Positions 14,985 to 22,677 of a DNA stretch of 40,966 nt are shown in pieces (position 1 is the stretch's first letter; every line of letters begins with the position of its first letter). The stretch comes from Sphingopyxis granuli NBRC 100800 (GTDB taxonomy: Bacteria; Pseudomonadota; Alphaproteobacteria; Sphingomonadales; Sphingomonadaceae). A model generated the notes under the pieces. The model saw only the letters and a list, made by a program, of their open reading frames with translations. It was not told where the DNA came from and did no database searches. The DNA is taken from positions 1 through 40,966 of the forward strand of contig NZ_BCUA01000032.1 in assembly GCF_001591045.1 (NCBI RefSeq), in the 5' to 3' direction. The translations under genes were made by a program, and so were the position numbers.

Positions 14985-15938
14985 TCATTCGCTTTCAGCG
15001 ATCCTGTTGGCGGCGACGTCGGGAAGCAGCGTCTCGAACCGCGATAGCGCCTCCGCGCCCAGCGCCCCGATCGCATCGACCAGCGTCAGGATGTCGGGGC
15101 GGCTCTCCCCGGCGCGGACCGCCAGATAATGCCCGCGCGCGCTCTGCATCATCGGGACCGGCAGGGCGCGCAGGCTCCCGTCATGGAGGGCATCCGCCGC
15201 CATCGGGACCCGCAGCAGGATGACGCCGAACCCCTGGCGCGCCGCCTCGACCGCCACGTCATGGTCCAGAAACTGCCGTCTGGGGCCCATGGCGGCCTGC
15301 GGCGCGCCGACCAGTCGGCTCCATCTCCGCCAGTCGGCGCCGTCGCCGTCGATCAGCAGCGGTTGCTGCATCAGGTCGCGGGCAGCGATGCCCGTCAGTT
15401 CGGCCGCCAGATCGGGCGCGGCGGCCGGAACCACAAGGTCGGGAAAGAGCGGATGGACATCGACGCCGGGCCAGGACCCCAGCCCGTACCGCACGGCGAT
15501 ATCCATGTCGCGGGCCTCGACCTGCGCCAGGCGATATTCGGGAAGCAGCTCGACATGCCGGCCGGGGACGACGGCTTCCAGATGCCGCAGGCGCGGCATC
15601 AGCCACAGCCGCACCATCGACGGCAGCGCGGAAATGCGCAGCGCGCCCCGGTCGCGGCGGCTGATCAATTCGGATCGCAGCGCCTCGATCGCGGCCAGCG
15701 ACCGTTCGGCACGACGCAGGAATATCGTTCCCTGCGCGGTGGGAACGACCCCCCGGCCCCGCCGCTCGAAAACCGGTGCGCCGAGCCATTGTTCGAGCGA
15801 CTGGATCCGGCGGCTGACGGCGCCGTGGGTCAGTCCGAGCCGTTCGGCGGCGGCGGCCATCGACCCCGTTCGGGCGGCCTCGATCGCGGCGATGAGCGCT
15901 TCGGAAGAGGGGATGTTGAGCAAGGATCGGTCCGGCAC
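14985..15938 (-). CDS. LysR family transcriptional regulator
   Basis: This 317-residue protein is a GcvA-like LysR regulator. The helix-turn-helix is at about residues 12-60 (SSEALIAAIEAARTGSM then LGLTHGAVSRRIQSLE), followed by the linker RGRGVVPTAQG and the periplasmic-binding-like effector domain with PGRHVELLPEY and MDIAVRYGLG. The start is a GTG at 15938; a TTG five codons later is also possible, and neither has a clear ribosome site. It is divergent from a cupin gene and lies upstream of the M20-like and VOC genes on its own strand, so any of these could be targets. The inducer is unknown. Confidence 0.9.
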   Translation of the reverse strand: MPDRSLLNIPSSEALIAAIEAARTGSMAAAAERLGLTHGAVSRRIQSLEQWLGAPVFERRGRGVVPTAQGTIFLRRAERSLAAIEALRSELISRRDRGALRISALPSMVRLWLMPRLRHLEAVVPGRHVELLPEYRLAQVEARDMDIAVRYGLGSWPGVDVHPLFPDLVVPAAAPDLAAELTGIAARDLMQQPLLIDGDGADWRRWSRLVGAPQAAMGPRRQFLDHDVAVEAARQGFGVILLRVPMAADALHDGSLRALPVPMMQSARGHYLAVRAGESRPDILTLVDAIGALGAEALSRFETLLPDVAANRIAESE

Positions 15939-15952
15939 GAAAGGAAGGATAT

Positions 15953-15963
15953 GTGATTTTCAC
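15953..15963. promoter_or_regulatory. GTGA-TTT-TCAC palindrome in the lysR/cupin divergent region
   Basis: A perfect palindrome with a 3-base centre lies 14 bases before the LysR start in the 104-base region between the divergent genes. LysR sites are usually T-N11-A with dyad symmetry; this may be part of one. Confidence 0.35.
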
Positions 15964-16042
15964 GCAAGGGAGCATGGCGATCGGCGATCTGGCTCGTCGA
16001 GCCTCCCTGCCATAGCAGCTTCGCGATTGCAGGAGAAATGCC

Positions 16043-16360
16043 ATGTTCCAGCCGACGGGGCTCACGCCCGTGTCCTTCGAAAGTTGCGAAGCCATCGCCA
16101 TCGGTCCGGGCTGCACCCGTCGCGACCTGCCGTCGCGTCCCGGCGTGCGTGTCTGGATCGTCGAAATGGCCCCGGGTAGCGAATGGCCGCGCGTCGACCG
16201 TCATGGGGAAGGCGGCGAGGATGTCTTCGTCCTCGACGGCGAAGTCATCGAAGGCGCCAAGCGATTCGGCGTCGGCACCTATCTTCATTTCGATCCCGAC
16301 AGCCGGCATCGACCCCGAACCGAAACGGGCGTCCGCCTGATCGGATTCAACCTCCTGTGA
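16043..16360 (+). CDS. Cupin-domain protein (ChrR-like)
   Basis: This 105-residue protein looks like a single small cupin barrel, similar to the anti-sigma ChrR C-terminal cupin. It has a strand-rich region with PGVRVWIVEMAPGSEWP and the second motif with EDVFVLDGEVIEG and GTYLHFDPDSRHRP. The metal ligands are only partly visible: a histidine in RHGEGGED, the glutamates after it, and the histidine in SRHRP. AGGAG lies at good distance from the ATG. It is divergent from the LysR gene, and its stop overlaps the next gene's GTG start by four bases, so the two are translationally coupled. The role is unknown. Confidence 0.8.
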   Translation: MFQPTGLTPVSFESCEAIAIGPGCTRRDLPSRPGVRVWIVEMAPGSEWPRVDRHGEGGEDVFVLDGEVIEGAKRFGVGTYLHFDPDSRHRPRTETGVRLIGFNLL

Positions 16361-17220
16361 CGCGGCTTCTTTTCCACGCGGGCGGTGCGAGCCGCAGGCA
16401 AGTGCTCGGCGGCGGCATCGCGGCGGCGGCAGTCGCGCTGGTGAGCGGCAAAGCGGCGCGCGCCGGGGCGGCGCCGACGCTGCGAATCCGCCGTCTGGCG
16501 TGGGCGGGCATCCGTCTCCAGCTTCCGAAGGCGACGCTGTTCGTCGATCCGCTGATCGACCCCGCGGTCTGGGGTTCCGCGCTGCCCGACGAACTGATCG
16601 GCGTCGACGATGCGGTCGGCGACAGCGTCGTTCTCGTCACCCATCGCCATTCGGACCATGCCGACCCGGCCGCCATCGCCGCCGCCCTCGCTCATGGCGG
16701 CACGCTCGCCTATGCCACCGGCACGCCGCCTTTCGACGGCCTGCCCGATCATGTGCGCCAGCGGCCCTGTCCCCTGTGGGAACCGCAGTTGCTGGGCGAT
16801 TTCACCGCGACGCCGGTCCCGGCCTCCGACGGCTATGGCGATCTGCAGGTGTCGTGGGTCGTTTCAGGCGGCGGCCGCCGGATATTCCACGGCGGTGACA
16901 CGATGATGCACGGCGGCTGGTGGCGCGTGGGACGGCAGTTCGGCCGGTTCGACGCCGCGTTCCTGCCGGTGAACGGCGCGGCCTTTTCCTTTCGGCAGCC
17001 GGCGACCGACGAGCCTGCGGTCCTGACGCCGAAACAGGCGATCGCCGCGGCCACCATTCTAGGCGCGGAGCGGATCGTTCCGATCCATTACGGCATCGCC
17101 GGTGCCGAAGGCTATGCCGAGATGCCCGACCTTCTCGACTCGCTGCGCGGCGCCAGCAAGCGCGGCGGACCGCGCGTGGCGATCCTGAAACCGGGCGAAT
17201 GGCTCGACTGGCAAGGCTGA
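16357..17220 (+). CDS. Tat-signal MBL-fold metallo-hydrolase (UlaG/NAPE-PLD-like)
   Basis: This 287-residue protein starts at a GTG that overlaps the cupin stop (GTGA), so it is coupled. The N-terminus carries a twin-arginine-type signal (SRRQVLGGGIAAAAVALVSG), pointing to export. The mature part has the beta-lactamase fold of the UlaG/NAPE-PLD type: THRHSDHAD as the metal motif, HGGDTMMHG and a final histidine in PIHYG, all intact. The central region includes ATPVPASDGYGDLQ. It ends 33 bases before the fumarase gene's stop on the other strand. Substrate unknown; lactones and phosphoesters are known for relatives. Confidence 0.87.
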   Translation: MTRLLFHAGGASRRQVLGGGIAAAAVALVSGKAARAGAAPTLRIRRLAWAGIRLQLPKATLFVDPLIDPAVWGSALPDELIGVDDAVGDSVVLVTHRHSDHADPAAIAAALAHGGTLAYATGTPPFDGLPDHVRQRPCPLWEPQLLGDFTATPVPASDGYGDLQVSWVVSGGGRRIFHGGDTMMHGGWWRVGRQFGRFDAAFLPVNGAAFSFRQPATDEPAVLTPKQAIAAATILGAERIVPIHYGIAGAEGYAEMPDLLDSLRGASKRGGPRVAILKPGEWLDWQG

Positions 17221-17252
17221 GCGCCGCTACGGGCGCGGGAGGGGCTGCTGCC

Positions 17253-18776
17253 CTAGGCCTTTTCCAGCAATCGCTCGTCCTTGATCCGCTTCTGCCACAC
17301 CAGCGGCGCGTTGACGTGGACGTTCTGGCCCTCGCTGTCGACCGCGACGGTGACGGGGAAATCCTTGACCTCGAATTCGTAGATCGCCTCCATGCCGAGG
17401 TCGCCGAAGCCGACGACCTTGCTGCCCTTGATCGCGCGCGAAACGAGATAGGCGGCGCCGCCGACCGCCATCAGATAGGCGCTCCTGTGCTTCGCGATCG
17501 CATTCGTCGCGGCGGGGCCGCGCTCGGCCTTGCCGACGCAGGCGAGCAGGCCCTGTTCGAGCATCATGTCCATGAACTTGTCCATGCGCGTCGCGGTCGT
17601 CGGGCCGGCGGGGCCGACGATCTCTTCGCCGACCGGATCGACCGGGCCGACATAATAGATGACGCGGCCCTTGAACTCGACCGGCAGTTCCTCGCCCTTC
17701 GCCAGCATATCGGCGATGCGCTTGTGGGCGGCATCGCGGCCGGTGAGCATCTTGCCATTGAGCAGGATGCGGTCGCCCTGCTTCCAGCTCGCGACGACTT
17801 CGGGCGTCAGCGTGTCGAGGTCGACGCGCTTCGCCGCGCTGTCGGGCGCCCAATCGATCTGCGGATAATCGGCGAGCACCGGCGGTTCGAGGAAGGCCGG
17901 GCCGCTGCCGTCGAGCGTCACATGCGCGTGGCGCGTCGCGGCGCAATTGGGGATCATCGCGATCGGTTTCGATGCTGCGTGGGTCGGCCAGTCCCTGATC
18001 TTGACGTCGAGCACGGTGGCGAGGCCGCCGAGTCCCTGCGCGCCGATACCGAGCGCATTGACCTTTTCATACAGCTCGACGCGCAGCTCCTCGATCGGCG
18101 ACGACGGCCCGCGTGCGAGCAGTTCGGTCATGTCGATCGGGTCCATCAGCGACTGTTTGGCGAGCAGCATCGCCTTTTCGGCGGTGCCGCCGATCCCGAT
18201 GCCCAGCATGCCGGGCGGGCACCAGCCGGCGCCCATCTGCGGCACCATGTCGAGCACCCAGTCGACGATCGAGTCGCTGGGGTTCAGCATCTTGAACTTC
18301 GACTTGTTCTCGCTGCCGCCGCCCTTCGCCGCGACGTCGATGTGGACCTTGTCGCCCGGCACCATCTCGACGTTCAGGACCGACGGCGTGTTGTCCTTGG
18401 TGTTGACGCGGCTGAACGCCGGGTCGGCGAGGATCGAGGCGCGCAGCTTGTTGTCGGGATGCAGATAGGCGCGGCGCACCCCCTCATCGACCACCTGCTG
18501 CAGGCTGCGTGGGGACTCGAGACGGCAGTCCATGCCCCATTTGATGAACACGGTGACGATGCCGGTGTCCTGGCAGATCGGTCGATGCCCCTCGGCGCAC
18601 ATCCGGCTGTTCGACAGAATCTGCGCCATCGCGTCCTTGGCGGCCGGCGACACCTCGCGCTGATAAGCCGCGCCGAGCGCGCGGATATAGTCCATCGGGT
18701 GGAAATAGCTGATGTACTGGAGCGCGTCGGCGATCGTCTCGATCAGGTCGTCCTCGCGGATGATCACGGTGTTCAT
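17253..18776 (-). CDS. Fumarate hydratase class I, [4Fe-4S] type
   Basis: This 507-residue protein converts fumarate to malate in the TCA cycle in the cytoplasm. It has the fused alpha and beta domains of single-chain class I fumarases. Candidate cluster cysteines are C68 (PICQDTG), C186 (GAGWCPPG) and C278 (PNCAATRH). The C-terminal half carries GRVIYYVGPVDPVGEEIVGP and TTATRMDKFM, typical of the beta domain. AGAAGG precedes the ATG at 18776. Class I enzymes are oxygen-sensitive; no class II fumC is in this window. It stands alone, and nothing suggests operon partners. Confidence 0.97.
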   Translation of the reverse strand: MNTVIIREDDLIETIADALQYISYFHPMDYIRALGAAYQREVSPAAKDAMAQILSNSRMCAEGHRPICQDTGIVTVFIKWGMDCRLESPRSLQQVVDEGVRRAYLHPDNKLRASILADPAFSRVNTKDNTPSVLNVEMVPGDKVHIDVAAKGGGSENKSKFKMLNPSDSIVDWVLDMVPQMGAGWCPPGMLGIGIGGTAEKAMLLAKQSLMDPIDMTELLARGPSSPIEELRVELYEKVNALGIGAQGLGGLATVLDVKIRDWPTHAASKPIAMIPNCAATRHAHVTLDGSGPAFLEPPVLADYPQIDWAPDSAAKRVDLDTLTPEVVASWKQGDRILLNGKMLTGRDAAHKRIADMLAKGEELPVEFKGRVIYYVGPVDPVGEEIVGPAGPTTATRMDKFMDMMLEQGLLACVGKAERGPAATNAIAKHRSAYLMAVGGAAYLVSRAIKGSKVVGFGDLGMEAIYEFEVKDFPVTVAVDSEGQNVHVNAPLVWQKRIKDERLLEKA

Positions 18777-18850
18777 TCGGTGCAGCCTTCTTGTCCGTGT
18801 TTCGGATTCGCGGTCTCCCTAAGGCGCGATCGGCCGGAATTGCAACATGC

Positions 18851-18873
18851 GTGTCCCCGCGAAGGAGGGACAC
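18851..18873. repeat. Truncated cgcgaaggcggg-type repeat
   Basis: GTGTCCC and GGGACAC pair around 9 bases. The sequence matches one arm of the repeat at 34882-34950, so it appears to be a solo arm. Confidence 0.55.
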
Positions 18874-18964
18874 GGAGCGTCGGGAAGCTCTCCGGGCGGG
18901 GGCGTATATCGGCTTTGCGGTATTCCCCGTCACCCCGGATCAAGTCGGCATATATTTGCTGCAG

Positions 18965-19059
18965 GCAAGTAAGGAGTTGTTCCCCGGCGAAAGCCGGGGT
19001 CCAGATGGCACAGCACTACTCCGCGTAGACCCCGGCTTTCGCCGGGGAGCGGTTACTTG
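18965..19059. repeat. Long inverted repeat, ccccggcgaaagccgggg type
   Basis: Core arms at 18981-19001 and 19028-19048 are exact 21-base reverse complements containing CCCCGGCGAAAGCCGGGG, so each arm can also fold on itself. Flanking CAAGTAA and TTACTTG extend the symmetry. It lies downstream of zur and may end its transcript. Confidence 0.8.
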
Positions 19060-19129
19060 TCGAAAAGGGATAATCGCCGATCAAGCCGGGGGTGACGGCG
19101 CAAGCGGTCTGCGCCCGATCAGCGTCCCG

Positions 19130-19594
19130 TCACTGGCACTCGGCGCACTTGCCGCGCACCTCGATTACCGGGCGTTCGGCGGCGAAGCCCGTCGCCTCCG
19201 CGGCGGCGCGCACTTCGTCCGACAGCCGGTCGTTGTCGACGTGCACCGCGGCGCCGCACTGGTCGCAGATCAGGAAGATGCAATCGTGCAGGCAGCCGGG
19301 ATGGCTGTTCGCGACGAAGGCGTTGGCGCTTTCGACGCGGCGGACGAGGTTGTTGGCGACGAACAGGTCGAGGATGCGATAGACGCTGTTCGGTGCCACC
19401 CGGCGCCCACGCTTCTGCGAGACGATGTCGGCGATTTCATAGGCGCTCGCGGGCTTGCCGATTTCGGCGACCGCATCGAAGATCTGCGCGCGCATGTCGG
19501 TCCACGCCTCGCCCGCCTTTTCGAGCGCGTCGCGGGCCGCCTGCGCGAGCGGAACGCCGCTCGCCTCGATATGCGCGTGATCATGCTTGCCCAT
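19130..19594 (-). CDS. zur: Zinc uptake regulator Zur (Fur family)
   Basis: Zur represses zinc-uptake genes when zinc is plentiful. This 154-residue protein has the Fur-family winged helix (about 20-90, with KPASAYEIADIVSQKRGRRV and SVYRILDLFVANNLVRR) and the C-terminal dimerisation domain. Paired cysteines C110/C113 and C150/C153 form the structural zinc site, and C101, C105 and neighbouring histidines may sense zinc. GAGGA precedes the ATG. A MerC-family gene ends 84 bases upstream on the same strand; no promoter is obvious between them, so the two likely form one operon controlled by Zur itself through the sites at 20141-20178. Confidence 0.93.
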   Translation of the reverse strand: MGKHDHAHIEASGVPLAQAARDALEKAGEAWTDMRAQIFDAVAEIGKPASAYEIADIVSQKRGRRVAPNSVYRILDLFVANNLVRRVESANAFVANSHPGCLHDCIFLICDQCGAAVHVDNDRLSDEVRAAAEATGFAAERPVIEVRGKCAECQ

Positions 19595-19678
19595 CGCTTG
19601 TCCTCGGCGCGCGGCCTCGGTCCGCCGCGCCTTTGCAATGTAGGCCTTTAGGGGAGAGGTCGCAAGCCGTGGGCGGCG

Positions 19679-20110
19679 TCAGTGGGTCGCGCGGCGGTTG
19701 AGGTCGTGGCCGAGCGCGACGATCGCGACGCCCGCCATCGTCGCCAGTATCTCGCTGCCGTCGTGCGGCCGCGAAAGCGCGCCCGCCATCATGCCGAGCC
19801 CGAAGCTGCCCACCGCGAACGGCATCATATAACCGTGGCTGAGCACCCCGGCGACGAGCGTGACCAGCGCGAAGCCGATCGCGACGATCAGCCCGATTTC
19901 GTGGAACAGATGATTCTCGAGTACCCCGCTGACCGAGGCGATCGAAGCGAAGACGATGGTGCTCGCCAGACAATGGACGAGACAGAGCCCCGACAGGCCC
20001 ATCGCCAACTGGTCGCCCGAAAGCGAGGTCAACGGCCGCGAATCGCGCGCAGCCCGAACGATGGCGCCGAGGCGCATCAGCAGGGGGGCATGGCTGGCGA
20101 CGTCCGTCAC
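19679..20110 (-). CDS. MerC-domain membrane protein in the zur operon
   Basis: This 143-residue protein matches the MerC domain, first known from mercury-resistance operons as an inner-membrane Hg(II) carrier. It has four likely helices (about 38-58, 70-88, 92-110 and 120-135) and the CLVHC cysteine pair (C43, C47) in the first helix, which is the metal-binding hallmark. The start is a GTG with GGAG six bases upstream. There is no merR, merA or merT nearby. The gene sits just upstream of zur and behind two Zur-like sites, so a part in zinc handling is more likely than mercury resistance; this is inference from context. Confidence 0.88.
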   Translation of the reverse strand: MTDVASHAPLLMRLGAIVRAARDSRPLTSLSGDQLAMGLSGLCLVHCLASTIVFASIASVSGVLENHLFHEIGLIVAIGFALVTLVAGVLSHGYMMPFAVGSFGLGMMAGALSRPHDGSEILATMAGVAIVALGHDLNRRATH

Positions 20111-20140
20111 CCGATTCTCCGTTGGTCAAGCGTGCAGCGG

Positions 20141-20178
20141 GGATATGGCATAACATGAAGGAGGTTACAACATAACAT
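20141..20178 (-). promoter_or_regulatory. Two Zur-like operators overlapping the merC-zur promoter
   Basis: On the plus strand, GGATATGGCATAACAT (20141-20156) and GGTTACAACATAACAT (20163-20178) agree at 12 of 16 positions and are offset by 22 bases, about two DNA turns. ATGTTAT cores are typical of Zur sites. On the minus strand TTGTAA and CATATC, 17 bases apart, form a candidate promoter that the two sites cover. Binding would repress merC and zur. Confidence 0.6.
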
Positions 20179-20227
20179 TGCAGGGCGCCCGTCGCGCAGT
20201 CCGTGAACGCCGCCGTCCCTCATCGTT

Positions 20228-20256
20228 CGTCATGCCGAAACAAGCCCAGCATGACG
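20228..20256. terminator. Stem-loop after fadD, cgtcatgc repeat type
   Basis: CGTCATGC (20228-20235) pairs with GCATGACG (20249-20256) around a 13-base loop. It lies about 55 bases beyond the fadD stop and has the sequence of a common alphaproteobacterial intergenic repeat. Confidence 0.5.
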
Positions 20257-20309
20257 GAGGTGCAAAACAGGTGCTGATCCTCCCCGCGCCACGGCACCTC
20301 GGCCGCGTT

Positions 20310-21977
20310 TCACCCCATGGCCTCGGCGCGCAGCGCCTTCCTGTCGAGCTTGCCAATCATCGTCTTGGGCAGGCTCTCGCGCACCTCGACCGCGCTTACC
20401 CGCTCATGCTTGCCGAGCTGGGGGTTGAGCCAGGCGGCGAGCGCGTCGCCCGATGCCTCATATCCGTCCTCCAGCGTCACGAACGCCTTGGGCACCTCGC
20501 CGCGATAGGCGTCGGGCACCCCGAGCACGATCGCCTCCTTGACTGCGGGATGCTGATAGAGCTTGTGCTCGATCTCGCTGGGATAAACCTTGAAGCCGCC
20601 GACCGCGATCATGTCCTTCAGCCGGTCGACGATGCGGATATAGCCGTCGGCGTCGATCGTCGCGACGTCGCCGGTGCGCAGCCAGCCGTCGGCCGTGAAG
20701 CTGTCCTTGTCGGCGTCGGGCCGGTTCCAGTAGCCGCGCATGATCTGCGGCCCCTTGACCGCGAGTTCGCCCGGCTCGTCCGCAGGGGCGTCGCGCGTCG
20801 GGTCCTCCTTGTCGAGCAGGCGGATGTGCGTCGCGGGGATCGGCTGACCGATGGTGCCGGCCTTGACCGGGCCTTCATAGGGGTTGGTCGAGACGACGCC
20901 GGAGCTTTCGGTGAGGCCATAGCCTTCGACCAGCGACGCGCCGGTCGCGGCGACGAACTTGTCCCGGAGTTCGGCCGGCATCGGCGCGCCGCCGGAGATG
21001 CAGACGCGCAACGATGAAAAGTCGGTCTTCGTCAGGTCGGGATGGTCGAGCAGCGCCTGGTACATCGTCGGCACGCCGGGCAGCGCGGTCGCTTTCGTCC
21101 GCGTGATCGCCTGCAACGTCTGCTTGGCGTCGAAGCGCGGCAGCATCGCGATCATCCCGCCGTTGAGTACAGTGCGGTTCAGCACTGCGGTGTTGGCGAA
21201 GACATGGAAGAAGGGCAGCACGCCCAGAATGCGGTCGTCGGCGTCGCGGTCGGGGTCGATGCTGTTCACCTGCCGCGCGTTGGCGGTCAAATTCTGGTGC
21301 GTCAGCATCGCGCCCTTGGGCGTGCCGGTGGTGCCGCCGGTATATTGGATCAGCGCGATATCCTGTTCGGGGTCGATCGTCGCCGGGTCGGCGCGCCCGT
21401 CGTTGTCGACGAGGGCGGAAAAGCGGATCACGCGCGGGTCGTCCGGCAGCGGCGCGGTCTCCCGCCGCCGGAACAGCCGATAGAGCACCGACTTGGCGGC
21501 GGGCAGCCCGCCCGCCACCGATCCGACGACCAGTCGCTTGAGGCTCGATCCGTCGAGCACCGCGAGCGCGGTCGGCAGCAGCGCCGCAGCGCTGACGGTG
21601 AACAGCGTGTCGGTCGCCGAATCCTCGACCTGCGCTTCCAGTTCGGCGACGGTGTAGAGCGGGGAGAAATTGACCACCGTCGCGCCCGCCGCGAGCGCGC
21701 CGTAATAGGCAGCGACATAGTGCGGGACATTGGGCAGGAACAGGCCGACGCGGCTGCCCTTGCCGATCCCGCGCTGTTGCAGGCCGCGCGCGACGCGGGC
21801 GACGCCGCGCGCCACCTCGGCATAGCTGAACCGGCGCCCCATGAAATCGAGCATCGGCGCATCGCCCCTGCGCGCGACGCTTTCGGCGAGCATCGCGGGC
21901 AGCGAAAGCGGCGGAAAGCTCTGGTTCCAGTCGGTCGGGTGACGATAGGCTTGCGACCAGTCAAAGGGGGTATTCAT
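20310..21977 (-). CDS. fadD: Long-chain fatty acid-CoA ligase
   Basis: This 555-residue AMP-forming ligase activates long-chain fatty acids to acyl-CoA using ATP. Key motifs are the phosphate loop YTGGTTGTPKGAMLTH, the adenine site GYGLTESSGV, and the hinge region GWLRTGDVATIDADGYIRIVDR followed by KDMIAVGGFKVYPSEIE. The catalytic lysine is in PKTMIGKLDRKAL near the end. Length is usual for FadD. The ribosome site before the ATG at 21977 is weak. It stands alone between the merC-zur operon and a divergent gene for a small exported protein. It would supply acyl-CoA to the beta-oxidation genes at 31258-34862. Confidence 0.95.
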   Translation of the reverse strand: MNTPFDWSQAYRHPTDWNQSFPPLSLPAMLAESVARRGDAPMLDFMGRRFSYAEVARGVARVARGLQQRGIGKGSRVGLFLPNVPHYVAAYYGALAAGATVVNFSPLYTVAELEAQVEDSATDTLFTVSAAALLPTALAVLDGSSLKRLVVGSVAGGLPAAKSVLYRLFRRRETAPLPDDPRVIRFSALVDNDGRADPATIDPEQDIALIQYTGGTTGTPKGAMLTHQNLTANARQVNSIDPDRDADDRILGVLPFFHVFANTAVLNRTVLNGGMIAMLPRFDAKQTLQAITRTKATALPGVPTMYQALLDHPDLTKTDFSSLRVCISGGAPMPAELRDKFVAATGASLVEGYGLTESSGVVSTNPYEGPVKAGTIGQPIPATHIRLLDKEDPTRDAPADEPGELAVKGPQIMRGYWNRPDADKDSFTADGWLRTGDVATIDADGYIRIVDRLKDMIAVGGFKVYPSEIEHKLYQHPAVKEAIVLGVPDAYRGEVPKAFVTLEDGYEASGDALAAWLNPQLGKHERVSAVEVRESLPKTMIGKLDRKALRAEAMG

Positions 21978-22105
21978 CGGGCCGCGTCATCCTCTCTCTC
22001 GCCGGTTACTGACATTGCTTTAAGCAGCAAAGACGCGCCATCGCAATCTTGCGGCGCGGCGGCGCGGCGGCTAGGCAGGAGCATCGCCATCGTCAGAGGA
22101 TCGTC

Positions 22106-22642
22106 ATGCCGCACCCGTCGTCGCATCTCGCCGCGCTGATCGCCGCTATCGGCCTCGCCGCGGCCACGCCGGCCGCCGCCAAGGACAAGGCGCCGCCGCC
22201 GCGCCCAGCGCAGATCGATGCGCTGTTCGGCTGCCGGGCGATAGCCGATCCGACCGAGCGACTGGCCTGTTTCGACCGCGAGGTCAGCGGGCTCGCCGCC
22301 GCCGACGCCAACCGCGACATCACCTTCGCCGACAAGGCGACGATGAAGGAGACGCGGCGCGGCCTGTTCGGTTTTCACCTTCCGGCGCTGGGCGGCATCT
22401 TCGGCGGCGACGAGGATCAGATCAAGGAAATCGAAACGACGATCCGATCGGTCAGCGTCGACCGATCGGGCAAATATACGCTGGTGATGGACGACGATGC
22501 CGTGTGGACGCAGATCGATACCGCCAGCCTGGGCCGCGATCCCAAGCCGGGACAGAAGGTGAAGATCAAGGCCGCGTCGATGGGCAGCTATTTCGCCACC
22601 GTCAACGGCGGCCGCATGATCCGTATGAAACGCGACCGCTGA
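22106..22642 (+). CDS. Small exported protein with CRAIADPTERLACFD motif
   Basis: This 178-residue protein has a signal peptide (MPHPSSHLAALIAAIGLAAA...) and a mature part beginning with a short Pro-rich segment. The motif CRAIADPTERLACFDREV (two cysteines flanking an Asp/Arg stretch) occurs in several small periplasmic proteins of unknown role and probably forms a disulphide. The rest (FGGDEDQIKEIETTIRSVS, then beta-strand-rich QKVKIKAASMGSYF) suggests a small beta fold. GAGGA precedes the ATG. The pabBC gene begins 35 bases after its stop, on the same strand, so they may share a transcript. Family not named. Confidence 0.78.
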   Translation: MPHPSSHLAALIAAIGLAAATPAAAKDKAPPPRPAQIDALFGCRAIADPTERLACFDREVSGLAAADANRDITFADKATMKETRRGLFGFHLPALGGIFGGDEDQIKEIETTIRSVSVDRSGKYTLVMDDDAVWTQIDTASLGRDPKPGQKVKIKAASMGSYFATVNGGRMIRMKRDR

Positions 22643-22677
22643 TCGCGCCGACGGGTCGCGACGGCAGGTTGACGGCA

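Larger units (their letters stand above)
18777..19129. other. Gene-free stretch holding repeats
   Basis: These 353 bases lie between the start of the fumarase gene and the end of zur, both of which read leftwards. They contain the fumarase upstream region, a short GTGTCCC/GGGACAC stem-loop (18851-18873), a fragment of a gtcaccccggatc repeat near 18928 and a long inverted repeat (18965-19059). I see no coding sequence in them. Confidence 0.7.

Noticed and set aside
16920..19028. 702-codon plus-strand open frame opposite the fumarase
   Set aside because: The fumarase on the other strand has full-length family motifs; this frame is its shadow.
19679..20110. Mercury resistance operon
   Set aside because: Only a MerC-domain protein is present; merR, merA, merT and merP are absent and the neighbour is zur.
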